NCBI GenBank assembly: GCA_028683955.1
Contig: JAQUGR010000003.1
Coordinates: 1-64,000 of the forward strand
DNA length: 64,000 nucleotides
Direction of reading: 5' to 3'
From: Bacillota bacterium
GTDB taxonomy: Bacteria > Bacillota > TC1
Every line of letters starts with the position of its first letter. Position 1 is the stretch's first letter. Shown piece after piece: positions 1 through 8,649 of the stretch. The position numbers and the translations under genes are program-made. The notes beneath the pieces were generated by a model. The model saw only the letters and a list, made by a program, of their open reading frames with translations. It was not told the origin of the DNA and made no database searches.

Positions 1-55
1 CAACTTTTATTTTAAATTCACCCGAATATTTCTTATGTTCTATTTTCTTTGTCAT
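1..55 (-). CDS. IS3-family transposase OrfA, N-terminal fragment (runs off the window)
   Basis: An ATG at base 55 opens a frame to the window edge that encodes about 18 residues, with the lysine-rich start MTKKIEHKKYSGEFKIKV. This is the usual beginning of IS3-family OrfA, the helix-turn-helix DNA-binding half of the transposase, which is normally joined to OrfB by a programmed -1 frameshift. The fragment is too short to judge whether the transposase is intact. Its ribosome binding site lies inside one arm of the 61-71/114-124 inverted repeat. Confidence 0.75.
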   Translation of the reverse strand, partial: MTKKIEHKKYSGEFKIKV

Positions 56-60
56 AGAAA

Positions 61-124
61 AACTGCACCCCTTTCGTTATTTATGCGGTAATTATACCAC
101 ATGTCTAACTTTTGGGGTGCAGTT
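61..124 (-). repeat. Inverted repeat in the IS leader that could hide the OrfA ribosome binding site
   Basis: The 11-mer AACTGCACCCC (61-71) is exactly complementary to GGGGTGCAGTT (114-124). On the minus strand the downstream arm contains GGGGTGCAG, which overlaps the OrfA Shine-Dalgarno. A transcript entering from glpK would contain both arms and could fold the ribosome site away. A transcript from the element's own -10 (91-96) would start inside the loop and lack the outer arm. This kind of protection against read-through transcription is established for some other IS elements. Here it is inferred from sequence only. Confidence 0.5.
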
Positions 125-126
125 CA

Positions 127-1040
127 ATAAAGACACTACCCTCTATAGCATAAGAAACTTTGCCACCATAGCTTATTCCTATAGTGGAAATAAGGCCTGA
201 TTTACTAATAACTAATTTTTCGCCAGTATTTACTAATAAAAAACAACCAGTGCCATATGTATTTTTAACATCACCAATATGATAACAGCCCTGTCCAAAT
301 AAGGCAGCCTGTTGATCACCTACTAAACTTGTTATAGGTATTTTATAACCATCAAAATCGTAATGACCAAAAACTCCACTTGATTCAACAACTTCAGGTA
401 ACATAGACATAGGTATATTTAAAGCTTCACATAAAACAGCATCCCAACAAAGATTCCTAATATTAAATAGCATTGTTCTTGATGCATTAGTCATATCCGT
501 CTTGTGCTCTGCACCACCAGTTAATTTGTATAACAACCAGCTTTCAACTGTACTAAAACCAAGATTTCCAGCTAAAGCTAATTCTTTAGCCCCCTCAATA
601 TTTTCTAATATCCAGGTGATTTTTGTGCCAGAAAAATAAGGATCAATAATTAGCCCTGTATTATTTCTTATGTACTCTGACATACCGCTCTTTTCTAATC
701 TTTGGCAAATTTCAACAGTTCTTCTACATTGCCAAACAATAGCATTATATATTGGCTCTCCAGTCAATTTATTAAATATTATCGTAGTTTCTCTTTGATT
801 TGCAATACCAATACCAGCAATTTCACTTTTGGAAATCCCTGACTTTTTTACAGCTTCTTTCATCACGTTGATAATTGAATTAAATAACTCCAAAGGATCA
901 TGCTCAATAAAACCTTCTTCAGGGTATATTTGCTTTATTTCCTTGCTAGCTATTCCTAAGATATTTTTCTCATCATCAAGAACCAACGCTCTAGAGCTTG
1001 TTGTCCCTTGATCTAAAGCTATGATGTATCTTTTCATCAT
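127..1040 (-). pseudogene. glpK: Glycerol kinase, 5' part, truncated by an IS element
   Basis: This is an FGGY-family glycerol kinase (glycerol + ATP to sn-glycerol 3-phosphate). The N-terminal phosphate-1 motif ALDQGTTSSRALV is present, followed by the family segments NQRETT, GLIIDPYFSGTKITW and TYGTGCFLL. About 304 native residues remain of the usual near 500. The frame then runs into the IS end and stops after a few foreign residues at base 105. The ATPase C-terminal half is missing, so the product cannot be active. Two adjacent ATGs (1040 and 1037) are possible starts, and GAGG favours the second. A short gap separates it from the SDR gene upstream, so the two were probably cotranscribed. 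Confidence 0.9.
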
Positions 1041-1049
1041 TTTTCCTCA

Positions 1050-1931
1050 CTAATCAATAATAAATTTATTGCCTATCAATTCTTCACTATAAGCCCAAAG
1101 CTTCTTAGCTAATATTCCATCTTTCGCTTTATCTGATAAACTACAAAATCCTGGATTCCCTCTCCATTCTTTTTTACCTTGAGGTCCTATAAAAGAACCA
1201 TTAGGAATATTAGAAGTGAGTATTGCATGAATAATTGGTTGTGCACCTTCTTTTGGGCCGCTTATACCAAACAAGTTAACAATTGGCATAAGTATCTTAC
1301 CTAGATATTTACCATAATATCTAGAAAATATATCAGTATTACAAACACCTGGATGAACAATTATTGATCTTTTATTTGTTCCTTCAAATCTTCTTGCAAG
1401 TTCTACGCCATAAAGGGTTAAGGCTAACTTTGATTGAGAATAGGCTTTCATTTTTTCATAATTAGATTTTTTAAAAGCAATATCATCAAAATGTATATCC
1501 GCTACTTCCATTTTATGGGCTAGACTTCCTAAACTTATAACCAGCCCCTCATCTGAGATAGAGTCTAGCAATAAACTATTCAAATAGAAATGACCTAGGT
1601 AATTCACATCAAAATGTCTTTCCAGATCATTTTTTGTCAAGGAATACTTAGGCAACAAGGCTCCACCATTGTTAACCAACACATCAAATCTTCCAAATCT
1701 ACTTTCAAATTTAGCAACAAAGGCTTCAATTGAAGGACGGTCTTCTAAATCCATAATCATGTATTCCACATGATCAACTTTACAAATATCTTTTAATTTT
1801 TTAATGGCCATCTTGCTTTTTCCGGCATTTCTATTAGCCATCACTACATAATATCCTTCTAAAAGTAAAGCCTTGGCTGTTTCAAAGCCAAGACCTGTAT
1901 TAGCACCAGTGATTATTGCAATTTTATCCAT
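1050..1931 (-). CDS. Short-chain dehydrogenase/reductase, retinol-dehydrogenase-like
   Basis: This 293-residue classical SDR has a Rossmann fold with the cofactor motif TGANTGLG near residues 8-15, the NNGG structural motif near residue 87, and the catalytic Tyr-x-x-x-Lys in AYSQSK near residue 165. An Arg after beta-2 (ANRN) suggests NADP(H). The overall form, including the long C-terminal part, resembles the retinol dehydrogenase/protochlorophyllide reductase-like SDR group found widely in bacteria. The substrate cannot be told. The start is preceded by GGAGG and overlaps the end of the upstream acetyltransferase gene by 8 bases, so the two are translationally linked. Confidence 0.85.
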   Translation of the reverse strand: MDKIAIITGANTGLGFETAKALLLEGYYVVMANRNAGKSKMAIKKLKDICKVDHVEYMIMDLEDRPSIEAFVAKFESRFGRFDVLVNNGGALLPKYSLTKNDLERHFDVNYLGHFYLNSLLLDSISDEGLVISLGSLAHKMEVADIHFDDIAFKKSNYEKMKAYSQSKLALTLYGVELARRFEGTNKRSIIVHPGVCNTDIFSRYYGKYLGKILMPIVNLFGISGPKEGAQPIIHAILTSNIPNGSFIGPQGKKEWRGNPGFCSLSDKAKDGILAKKLWAYSEELIGNKFIID

Positions 1932-2409
1932 CTAAATCTTTCCTCCACTGTAATCTAAACGGTGAATATCCTAATTTACTCCAGCTTTCATTAGCTGGTT
2001 CATTATTTAAAAGAGTAAATAATTCTAAATATCTTATATTCTTCTCTTTTAGAAATTCAACCACCTGAGATTCTAGTTTTCTAGTTATTCCTAATCGTCT
2101 ATACTGAGGCTTTACATATCCAGCCTCAATATACCCAATATTTTTCACAGATGAAACAACCATAAAACAATTCATAATTGTCATTGAAATAAAGCCAACA
2201 ATTTCTCCATCAACTTCTGCAACAACAATTAAACCCTTGTCTGCATTAAATCTATCTTCAAGAAGTTTTACCCTGTCATCGACAGAAATCTCCTCAAAGT
2301 CAAAATAGATATCCTTGCTCAAATCTCTTAAATCATATAGAAACTCATTATATAGCTCTGCCATCTTATAGGATTCTTCAATACCAGCTTTTCTATAAAT
2401 TATCTCCAT
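1924..2409 (-). CDS. GNAT-family N-acetyltransferase
   Basis: This 161-residue protein has the Gcn5-related acetyltransferase fold. It shows a mid-protein strand VVAEVDGEIVGFIS and then motif A, where YVKPQYRRLGITRKL gives the acetyl-CoA pyrophosphate loop (R-x-x-G-I/T-x-x-L). The C-terminal half is typical of small-molecule or protein acetyltransferases. The acceptor is unknown. It lies between the helicase gene (9 bases upstream) and the SDR gene, which it overlaps. Confidence 0.8.
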   Translation of the reverse strand: MEIIYRKAGIEESYKMAELYNEFLYDLRDLSKDIYFDFEEISVDDRVKLLEDRFNADKGLIVVAEVDGEIVGFISMTIMNCFMVVSSVKNIGYIEAGYVKPQYRRLGITRKLESQVVEFLKEKNIRYLELFTLLNNEPANESWSKLGYSPFRLQWRKDLDG

Positions 2410-2418
2410 GTAATATAC

Positions 2419-4155
2419 CTACCTTCTTCTTCTTGGTCCAGATGATTTTGCACCTGATGGTCTTGAGCTTGAAGGTCTTCTACCTCTATTACTATCTTTA
2501 GAAGTCTTGCTACTAACCATCTCAGAATTAGTAACTATATTTCTAACTTTAAGATTTTTCATTTTTTCAGTAACAATCCCAGCTTCGCTCTCAGGTATGT
2601 CAAAATAACTGTAACTATCATTGATTTCAATTCTACCCACTAATGTTCCAGGTAGTCCGGTTGCTCTTGTTACTGCACTTAAGATAATATTAGCTGCAGC
2701 ACCATTGGTTTTGCCAATATCAATTTTAAAGCTAACCATCTTGCCTCTGTCACTTCTGTCTCCGCCTCTTTCACTTCTACGACCGCTGTCTCGATTATCT
2801 CTAGTAGCGCTTTCATAAGAAATGTGTAAATCATCACTTAGTCTATTGTTATTTTCAATATCTTTTAAGTGAATTTTTATTAAAGCTAAAGCTACATCAA
2901 GTGATGTGTAATCTTCCTTAGTCAACTCTTCAATAATAGCCATATACTTTTTAGTATCAGTTCCTTTTTCAAGTATAGCACTAATTTCCTTAATAAGATT
3001 ATTCTGTCTTACTTCATGAATATCTGCATTAGAAGGAATAGCTTGTAACTGGATTTTCTTTCCAACATACTTGCTTAATTGATTAATATCTCTAAGTTGA
3101 TTTCTTCCAGCAACAAATGTATATGCTTTACCACTTTTACCAGCTCTTGCTGTTCTACCTATTCTATGAATATAATATTCTTCATCTTGTGGTAAATCGA
3201 AGTTGAAAACAATATCTACGTCTTCTACATCAATACCTCTTGCAGCTACATCAGTTGCAATCAATATATCGTTTTTACCAGTTTTAAAGCTTCTAAGCAT
3301 TTGGTCTCTTGATGCCTGACGCATGTCTCCATGTAATCCACCAGCCATATAACCCCTAGCTTGAAGTTCGCTTTGTAGTTCTTCTACTTGTTTTTTAGTA
3401 TTACAAAATACAATAGCTTTACCTGGATCATAAACATCTAAAGCATTACAAAGTGCATCAACTTTTCTACCTCTTGGCACCTCAAAATAATATTGTTCTA
3501 TTGTAGGTACTGATAATTGTTGATGTGATATTTGAACTAATTCCGGATCAGTCAGAAACTGCTTAGTAATCTTCATTATCTCTTTAGACATAGTTGCTGA
3601 AAATAGTATTGTTTGTCTATTCTCAGGTATTTCTGTCAAGATAGTCTCAACATCTTCCTTAAAGCCCATATTCAACATTTCATCAGCCTCATCAAGAACG
3701 ATCATCTTAACAGCACCAAGCTTCAAGATTTTTCTTCTCATAAGGTCCATTAGTCTTCCTGGTGTGCCGACAACAATATTGCCACCATACTTCAAAGACT
3801 TAATTTGTCTATCTATAGGTTGTCCTCCATAAACAGGAACGGTATTTACACCTTCCTTATACTTGGCGAACTTCCTTATTTCTTCACAGGCCTGAACTGC
3901 TAGTTCCCTTGTAGGACAAACAATCAGAACCTGAACATTCTTTTTATCCTTAACATCAACTAACTCAACAGCTGGTATACCAAATGCTGCTGTTTTTCCT
4001 GTGCCGGTTTGAGAATGTCCAATAACATCTCTTCCTGCCATAATTAAAGGTATAGTCAATGTTTGAATTGCCGTAGCTTCTTCAAAACCTAAATCACTGA
4101 CTGCCTTTTTGACCTCCTTAGATATTTCTAATTCGGTGAACAATTTTTTTTCCAT
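2419..4155 (-). CDS. DEAD-box ATP-dependent RNA helicase with DbpA-type RNA-binding domain
   Basis: This 578-residue protein unwinds RNA duplexes in ribosome assembly or mRNA turnover. The motifs appear in order: Q motif (EEATAIQ, about 25-31), Walker A SQTGTGKT (48-55), PTREL (81-85), TPGR (131-134), DEAD (155-158), SAT, and HRIGRTARAG in the second RecA domain. Past residue about 470 there is a DbpA/CsdA-like RNA-binding fold, then an Arg/Ser/Gly-rich basic tail ending in RRRR. This layout matches the CshA/DeaD cold-shock helicases of Firmicutes rather than the short RhlB type. A GAGG Shine-Dalgarno precedes the ATG. Confidence 0.93.
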   Translation of the reverse strand: MEKKLFTELEISKEVKKAVSDLGFEEATAIQTLTIPLIMAGRDVIGHSQTGTGKTAAFGIPAVELVDVKDKKNVQVLIVCPTRELAVQACEEIRKFAKYKEGVNTVPVYGGQPIDRQIKSLKYGGNIVVGTPGRLMDLMRRKILKLGAVKMIVLDEADEMLNMGFKEDVETILTEIPENRQTILFSATMSKEIMKITKQFLTDPELVQISHQQLSVPTIEQYYFEVPRGRKVDALCNALDVYDPGKAIVFCNTKKQVEELQSELQARGYMAGGLHGDMRQASRDQMLRSFKTGKNDILIATDVAARGIDVEDVDIVFNFDLPQDEEYYIHRIGRTARAGKSGKAYTFVAGRNQLRDINQLSKYVGKKIQLQAIPSNADIHEVRQNNLIKEISAILEKGTDTKKYMAIIEELTKEDYTSLDVALALIKIHLKDIENNNRLSDDLHISYESATRDNRDSGRRSERGGDRSDRGKMVSFKIDIGKTNGAAANIILSAVTRATGLPGTLVGRIEINDSYSYFDIPESEAGIVTEKMKNLKVRNIVTNSEMVSSKTSKDSNRGRRPSSSRPSGAKSSGPRRRR

Positions 4156-4185
4156 ATTTTTCCTCTTTTCTACTCATCTCTTTCA

Positions 4186-4886
4186 TTATACACTATAAAT
4201 CCATACTTCTAACATTTTGTTGAAAATACTTGGTTTATTAAATATAAAAAAATGATCTTCTCCATCAATAAAAACAACCTTACTACCTTTAATCAAGCTT
4301 GCGATTTTCATTGTTTCTTTTCTTTTTATCAAATCTTTCTCACCTGCCATAACCAAAGTAGGTAAAGTTAATAAAGCAAGATCACTATAGCTGATTTTAG
4401 GTTCCCATAGCATTAATCCCAGTTTTTTTCTTATCCTTAAGCCCTCCGATTTTCTGTAGGATGAAATATATTCTTTAAATATATCAAACAATACTCCTAG
4501 TTTCATACCTAATGGTCTTAAATTACCCCCAACTAAAACTAACCCTTTAATTATATTGGGATATCCCACAGCAAATTCCATAGCTATATTCGCTCCGTCA
4601 CTAAACCCAATTACATAACAATTATTAAGTTTCAATATTGTAATCAATTCATATAAGTCCAAAGCCATCTGTTTTATAGAGTATTTAGTAATATCTCCCC
4701 ATTCTGACTTTCCATGTCCCCTGCTATCAAATACTAAACTTGATAATTATCTTTAAAGAAATTAATTTGATTTATAAATAACGAACTATCCTCCATGTTA
4801 CCATGGAGGAAAATTATAGTCTTATTATTTTTATTTCCATAAATTTCATAGAAAATATTAGTTTTATCTGATAATTGAGTAATCAT
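4186..4886 (-). pseudogene. Alpha/beta hydrolase, broken by a single-base frameshift
   Basis: Two frames together make a complete small alpha/beta hydrolase. The first, from an ATG at 4886, has the oxyanion strand IIFLHGNMED and ends at a TAG near 4737. The second carries LVFDSRGHGKSEWGD, the nucleophile elbow GFSDGA, the late acid strand LVMAGEKD and the final His in GEDHFF. Restoring one T in the run at 4736-4738 joins the frames into 233 residues (701 bases plus one). The cause is a one-base deletion in a homopolymer, either a real mutation or a sequencing error. The start overlaps the stop of the upstream gene as TAATG. Confidence 0.8.
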
Positions 4887-5263
4887 TAGAATACAATATC
4901 TACTATTTGATAAAGCTCACAAACTTCACCAAAACCTTCAGATATTTCATCCATTTGAAAATCACATTCCCTAAGCACCGATTTGTCCATTTTGGTTAAT
5001 CCGTCGTAAAATGCTATGGCAGTATTAAAATTAATAAGGTTCAAGTCTTTTTCTATTTCAAAAAATAACATATTTTCAGCACTGTTAATTTCTCTTTTTT
5101 TTACTAATTCCCCTAATTCTTTATTCAGGTCATTATTGAGACCTATTTCCTGGCTATTGAAAATCACGATACTATCTTGTCCTGCATCATCTCTTAATAT
5201 CAGCTTAGCAGCCATTTGAGTTAGCATTTCTATTTGATTCATTATATAGTCTTTTTTAATCAT
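4886..5263 (-). CDS. DUF6483-like small protein of unknown function
   Basis: This 125-residue acidic, helical protein begins MIKKDYIMNQIEMLTQMAAKL. That start resembles the uncharacterised DUF6483 family (I-K/Q-x-D-Y-I-x-x-x-I-E). No catalytic motif or membrane segment is seen. It overlaps ung by four bases (ATGA) upstream and the hydrolase pseudogene downstream (TAATG), so it belongs to one tightly coupled operon with them. The function is unknown and the family assignment is from memory of the N-terminal pattern. Confidence 0.6.
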   Translation of the reverse strand: MIKKDYIMNQIEMLTQMAAKLILRDDAGQDSIVIFNSQEIGLNNDLNKELGELVKKREINSAENMLFFEIEKDLNLINFNTAIAFYDGLTKMDKSVLRECDFQMDEISEGFGEVCELYQIVDIVF

Positions 5264-5925
5264 AGTTTACACCAGTCAATCTCATCCTTCATATTTGCCC
5301 TCAAGTAGTCATTTGCTTTGGAAAAATGTTTACAACCCAAAAAACCATTATATGCGGATAGAGGACTAGGATGAACTGTCTCCAACACTAAATGTCTTTC
5401 ATTTTTAATTAATTTTTTCTTTTTTCTTGCATCATTACCCCAAAGCATAAAAACTTTAGGATTATTATCTTTGTCAATCTGTCTAATAACTTCATCTGTT
5501 AAAATTTCCCAACCTTTACCTTTATGGGAATTCGGTTTGCTTTCTTCTACCGTAAGACAGGTATTCATTAAAAATACCCCCTGCTTAGCCCAACCCATCA
5601 AATAGCCCATTTCTGGAATTTCACAACCAATATCCATCTTTATTTCTTTAAAGATGTTTACTAATGATGGTGGTTTTTTAACACCTGGCATAACTGAAAA
5701 AGCAAATCCATGAGCTTGACCATTTTTGTGATAGGGATCTTGTCCTAATATAACAACTTTAATATCTTTTAAGTCAACTTCTTTAAAAATACTAAATATT
5801 TCTTCTTTAGGAGGATAAATATTTTTTTTCTGATACTCTTCATCCAAGAAACTATTCAATTTCACAAAGTATTCTTTTTGACTTTCATCTAAAAAAACTC
5901 TATCCCAGCTTTTACTTATCTTCAT
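5260..5925 (-). CDS. ung: Uracil-DNA glycosylase (family 1)
   Basis: Removes uracil from DNA as the first step of base excision repair. The 221-residue length is normal for the family. The water-activating loop GQDPYH lies at residues 61-66 with the catalytic Asp63. The C-terminal Leu-intercalation loop HPSPLSAYNGF is near residue 185. The start overlaps the flavodoxin stop as TAATG and the stop overlaps the next gene as ATGA. Its Shine-Dalgarno is weak, so translation probably depends on coupling. Confidence 0.97.
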   Translation of the reverse strand: MKISKSWDRVFLDESQKEYFVKLNSFLDEEYQKKNIYPPKEEIFSIFKEVDLKDIKVVILGQDPYHKNGQAHGFAFSVMPGVKKPPSLVNIFKEIKMDIGCEIPEMGYLMGWAKQGVFLMNTCLTVEESKPNSHKGKGWEILTDEVIRQIDKDNNPKVFMLWGNDARKKKKLIKNERHLVLETVHPSPLSAYNGFLGCKHFSKANDYLRANMKDEIDWCKL

Positions 5926-6389
5926 TATATTCTCACTGTTTTAAGCCATTTCTGAAATCTCACAATTTCACCATTTCCCAAAGGCCCTTCATTGCCGATG
6001 ACAAAAAATGTTTCTGGTTCTGATAACATTTTCCCACCTGCTTTTTTAATTTTTCCCGCCATATTGGGAGCTGCATAGCCAAATAATCTGACCATGATTT
6101 TTAGAACCCTAGATTTTATTAAATTAGGATTAATTCCTGTATCAAAAGCAATCCACTTATATTTTTTAACATCGATTTTTTTAAGAAAGCCACTAATAGC
6201 TTCTGTTGGTCTAAAAGCCCTGGTAGGTGAACCTATAACAATTAGCTCCACTCCAGCTAAATCTTTCTCTTCATAATCAGAAATATTCTTAATTATTACC
6301 TGGTTTTCCTCTGATATAGAATCTCTGATTGCCAATGCTATTCTTTCAGTATTACCAAAATAACTATCATACACAACTAATATTTTCAT
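5925..6389 (-). CDS. Flavodoxin-like protein
   Basis: This 154-residue single-domain flavodoxin fold opens with MKILVVYDSYFGNTERIA. The loop after the first strand (S-Y-F-G-N-T) binds the FMN phosphate. A second FMN loop is seen at IGSPTRAFRPT, and the protein ends in the usual C-terminal helix. It is probably an electron carrier or a small quinone-type reductase. The partner is unknown. AGGAGG precedes the start, and it heads the ung operon. Confidence 0.8.
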   Translation of the reverse strand: MKILVVYDSYFGNTERIALAIRDSISEENQVIIKNISDYEEKDLAGVELIVIGSPTRAFRPTEAISGFLKKIDVKKYKWIAFDTGINPNLIKSRVLKIMVRLFGYAAPNMAGKIKKAGGKMLSEPETFFVIGNEGPLGNGEIVRFQKWLKTVRI

Positions 6390-6397
6390 CCTGCCTC

Positions 6398-7222
6398 CTA
6401 AAAAGCTATAATTAATCCTTTATTATCTGCATACATAGAGCTTATTCCTCTTGTAGGAACAAGCTTTATAACAATTGAATTGAAAACTTCATTTAAGGCT
6501 GACTGTAAACTTTCTGCCATTTCACTATTATTGTTATGTGCTATAACCAGTTTAAAAGTTTCTCCAGCTTGTTTACATTCTTTTACCATATTGACCATTT
6601 TTTGAAGAATTTGTTTCTTAGTTCTACCATAATTATATAATTTTATATTTCCATCTCCATCAGCACCCATTATCGGAGATACATGAAGGGCTGTTATTAT
6701 TTTACCTGCGACTTTGTTTAATCTACCATTTTTCATTAGATTATCAAGATTTTCTAAAACAAAATAAGTTTTCATATTTTTAACAAATTCTAATATATAA
6801 TCTTTAATCTCTTCATAGCTTAATCCTGCTTTTATTTGATCAACAATTTCATAAGCCAAAAGAGCTTCTGCAGCTGCAGCTGATTTTGAATCTATAACTT
6901 CTACTTGTTCTCCTTCTTCTTCAGCCATTTCTTTAGCTAAAACAGCACTATTATAACTTCCTGAAAGGTTAGATGAAAGGGTTATACAAAAAGTTTGTCC
7001 ATTATTTAAAAAAGCTTGCTTATACTCTCCTGGTGACGGACATGCAGATCTGCTACAATCTTTATATAAGGCCATTTTTTCTTTAAAGTCTTCTAAGTCC
7101 AAAGTATCATCATCAACGAAACTTTCTTCTCCAAGATATAAGGTTAGAGGTACTAATTTAATATCAAATTCTTTTTCTTCTTGTGATGTAATATCACAGC
7201 AACTATCAGCTACTATTTTCAT
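6398..7222 (-). CDS. DegV-family fatty-acid-binding protein
   Basis: The start at 7222 is chosen because AGGAGG lies at proper spacing; an upstream in-frame ATG at 7246 has no such site. The protein has about 274 residues. It opens with KIVADSCCDI and keeps the family segments CSRSACPSPGEY and ITLSSNLSGSYNSA, plus the C-terminal lobe with VPTRG. DegV/FakB proteins hold a fatty acid and present it to the FakA kinase for entry into phospholipid synthesis. No fakA is in the window. The single-gene unit is divergent to ccdA. Confidence 0.88.
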   Translation of the reverse strand: MKIVADSCCDITSQEEKEFDIKLVPLTLYLGEESFVDDDTLDLEDFKEKMALYKDCSRSACPSPGEYKQAFLNNGQTFCITLSSNLSGSYNSAVLAKEMAEEEGEQVEVIDSKSAAAAEALLAYEIVDQIKAGLSYEEIKDYILEFVKNMKTYFVLENLDNLMKNGRLNKVAGKIITALHVSPIMGADGDGNIKLYNYGRTKKQILQKMVNMVKECKQAGETFKLVIAHNNNSEMAESLQSALNEVFNSIVIKLVPTRGISSMYADNKGLIIAF

Positions 7223-7260
7223 TTTATCCCTCCTAATCATACACATATATTATCACACAA

Positions 7261-7277
7261 AAGTGATTTTATCACTT
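7261..7277. promoter_or_regulatory. Perfect palindrome between degV and ccdA, candidate operator
   Basis: AAGTGAT-TTT-ATCACTT is a perfect 7-3-7 inverted repeat in the 109-base divergent intergenic region. It overlaps the expected -35 zone of the ccdA promoter (extended -10 TGATATAAT at 7296-7304). No T-run follows, so an operator is more likely than a terminator. The binding protein is unknown. Confidence 0.45.
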
Positions 7278-7331
7278 TATTTTAGTATTCTAAAATGATA
7301 TAATTTCAAAAATGTTAAATGGGAGGAACTC

Positions 7332-8003
7332 ATGAGTTATATAATAACCTTTATTGAAGGTGTTGTCGTTTTCATATCGCCTTGTATGTTACCTATGTTA
7401 CCAATCTATTTTTCATATATGATTGGTCAAAATGAAGAAAATAAAACGAAAAACACTTTGATAAATTCATTAGGTTTTGTTTTAGGTTTCACCATAATAT
7501 TTGTTACCCTTGGTGCACTAGCCGGTACACTTGGCAGTTATTTAATTATATATAAGACACCATTAAATATTATATCCGGTCTTTTCATCATCATATTAGG
7601 TCTTAATTTTATTGGTGCAATAAAATTACCCTTTCTTAATAGATCTTTCAAAGTAAATATTAAGAGAAAAGGTTCTGGTTTCTTACCATCCACCTTATTA
7701 GGAATGGTATTTTCTATAGGTTGGACCCCTTGTGTTGGTCCACTTTTAAGTACAGCTCTTTTACAAGCCTCAAGTACAGGTAGTGTATTACATGGAATAT
7801 TGCTACTGCTCACATTTTCATTAGGTTTGGGTGTGCCTTTTATTATCAGTGCTTTACTTATTGATAATTTGAAAAAAACATTTGATTTTATTAAAAAACA
7901 CACTAGAGTTGTTAATCTAATATCCGGATTGTTTCTTATATTAATTGGTCTACTTATGATAACTGGATATTTTGGATATTTCTTATCATTACTTAGTTTT
8001 TAG
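7332..8003 (+). CDS. ccdA: CcdA-type cytochrome c biogenesis/thiol-disulfide transport membrane protein
   Basis: This 223-residue, six-helix DsbD-beta family protein passes reducing equivalents from cytoplasmic thioredoxin across the membrane. The two redox cysteines are visible: Cys18 in SPCMLP of helix 1 and Cys134 in GWTPCVGP of helix 4. GGGAGG precedes the ATG. The partner thioredoxin-like gene follows 8 bases later, so CcdA probably reduces that protein. No cytochrome c assembly gene lies nearby. Confidence 0.92.
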   Translation: MSYIITFIEGVVVFISPCMLPMLPIYFSYMIGQNEENKTKNTLINSLGFVLGFTIIFVTLGALAGTLGSYLIIYKTPLNIISGLFIIILGLNFIGAIKLPFLNRSFKVNIKRKGSGFLPSTLLGMVFSIGWTPCVGPLLSTALLQASSTGSVLHGILLLLTFSLGLGVPFIISALLIDNLKKTFDFIKKHTRVVNLISGLFLILIGLLMITGYFGYFLSLLSF

Positions 8004-8011
8004 GAGGAAAA

Positions 8012-8560
8012 ATGAATAATACAAAAAAAGGTCTTTTAGGTATAGTTGCTTTTATAGTATTTATGTTAGTAGTTTCACTAGGTTATCAACTTATTACAAA
8101 AAATTATAATGGTGCTGCTAATGTTAATCAGTCAAATACAACTGAACAGGCTGCAGGAGATTTTAAGGTTAAAGATAGTGAGGGTAATATTGTATCCTTA
8201 TCTGATTTTAAAGGAAAACCTGTTGTGGTAAATTTTTGGGCTTCATGGTGTCCACCTTGTAAGCAAGAAATGCCATACTTTAATGAAGTCTATAAAGAAT
8301 TAGGATCTGAGGTTCAGTTTATGATGATTGATATTGTTGATGGTAGTAGAGAAACTGAAAATACAGCTAAGGCTTTTATTAAAGACAATGAATATGTTTT
8401 CCCAATTTTCTTTGATTCTGATCAAAGTGCTGCTATTGCAAATAGTATTTATTCTATCCCAACAACCATCTTTATTGACAAGGATGGTAACATTGTAGGA
8501 ACTCATACTGGAGCTTTTACTAAAAGTGATTTGTTAGCTGAAATAGATAAGATAAGATAA
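8012..8560 (+). CDS. Membrane-anchored TlpA/ResA-type thioredoxin-like protein
   Basis: The 182 residues comprise a short basic N-terminus, one membrane anchor (about 8-29), a Ser/Thr/Asn-rich linker and a thioredoxin fold. The redox site WCPPC is at residues 79-83 (Cys80 and Cys83), and a cis-Pro is in SIPTTIF. It acts outside the membrane, probably reducing disulfides of exported proteins with electrons from the adjacent CcdA. AGGAGG precedes the start. A strong hairpin terminator follows. Confidence 0.9.
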   Translation: MNNTKKGLLGIVAFIVFMLVVSLGYQLITKNYNGAANVNQSNTTEQAAGDFKVKDSEGNIVSLSDFKGKPVVVNFWASWCPPCKQEMPYFNEVYKELGSEVQFMMIDIVDGSRETENTAKAFIKDNEYVFPIFFDSDQSAAIANSIYSIPTTIFIDKDGNIVGTHTGAFTKSDLLAEIDKIR

Positions 8561-8601
8561 AATAAGATAATAATATATAAAACAAGCAATTAAAGCAAAT
8601 A

Positions 8602-8641
8602 AAAAGGTCATCACAGAGTATTAATTCTGAGATGACCTTTT
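8602..8641. terminator. Bidirectional rho-independent terminator between tlpA-like gene and nudC
   Basis: AAAAGGTCATC (8602-8612) pairs with GATGACCTTTT (8631-8641), with further pairing inside. A/T runs on both sides let it serve both convergent genes. Confidence 0.85.
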
Positions 8642-8649
8642 GTTATTCC

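Larger units (their letters stand above)
1..126 (-). mobile_element. Left end of an IS3-family insertion sequence inside glpK
   Basis: Read on the minus strand, the element begins at base 126 with the terminal inverted repeat TGAACTGCACCCC followed by AAAAGTTAGAC, which is typical of IS3-family (IS150-like) ends. It carries an extended -10 (TGG then TATAAT, bases 91-96), a Shine-Dalgarno AAAGGGG near base 72 and the start of OrfA at base 55. Glycerol kinase coding sequence stops abruptly at this edge. The rest of the element and the other half of glpK must lie left of the window, so the second terminal repeat and target duplication cannot be seen. An inner inverted copy of the 11-mer AACTGCACCCC sits at 61-71, facing the terminal copy at 114-124. 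Confidence 0.85.

Noticed and set aside
1-126. Claiming a target-site duplication for the IS element
   Set aside because: Only one end is in the window. The other junction is needed before any duplication can be stated.
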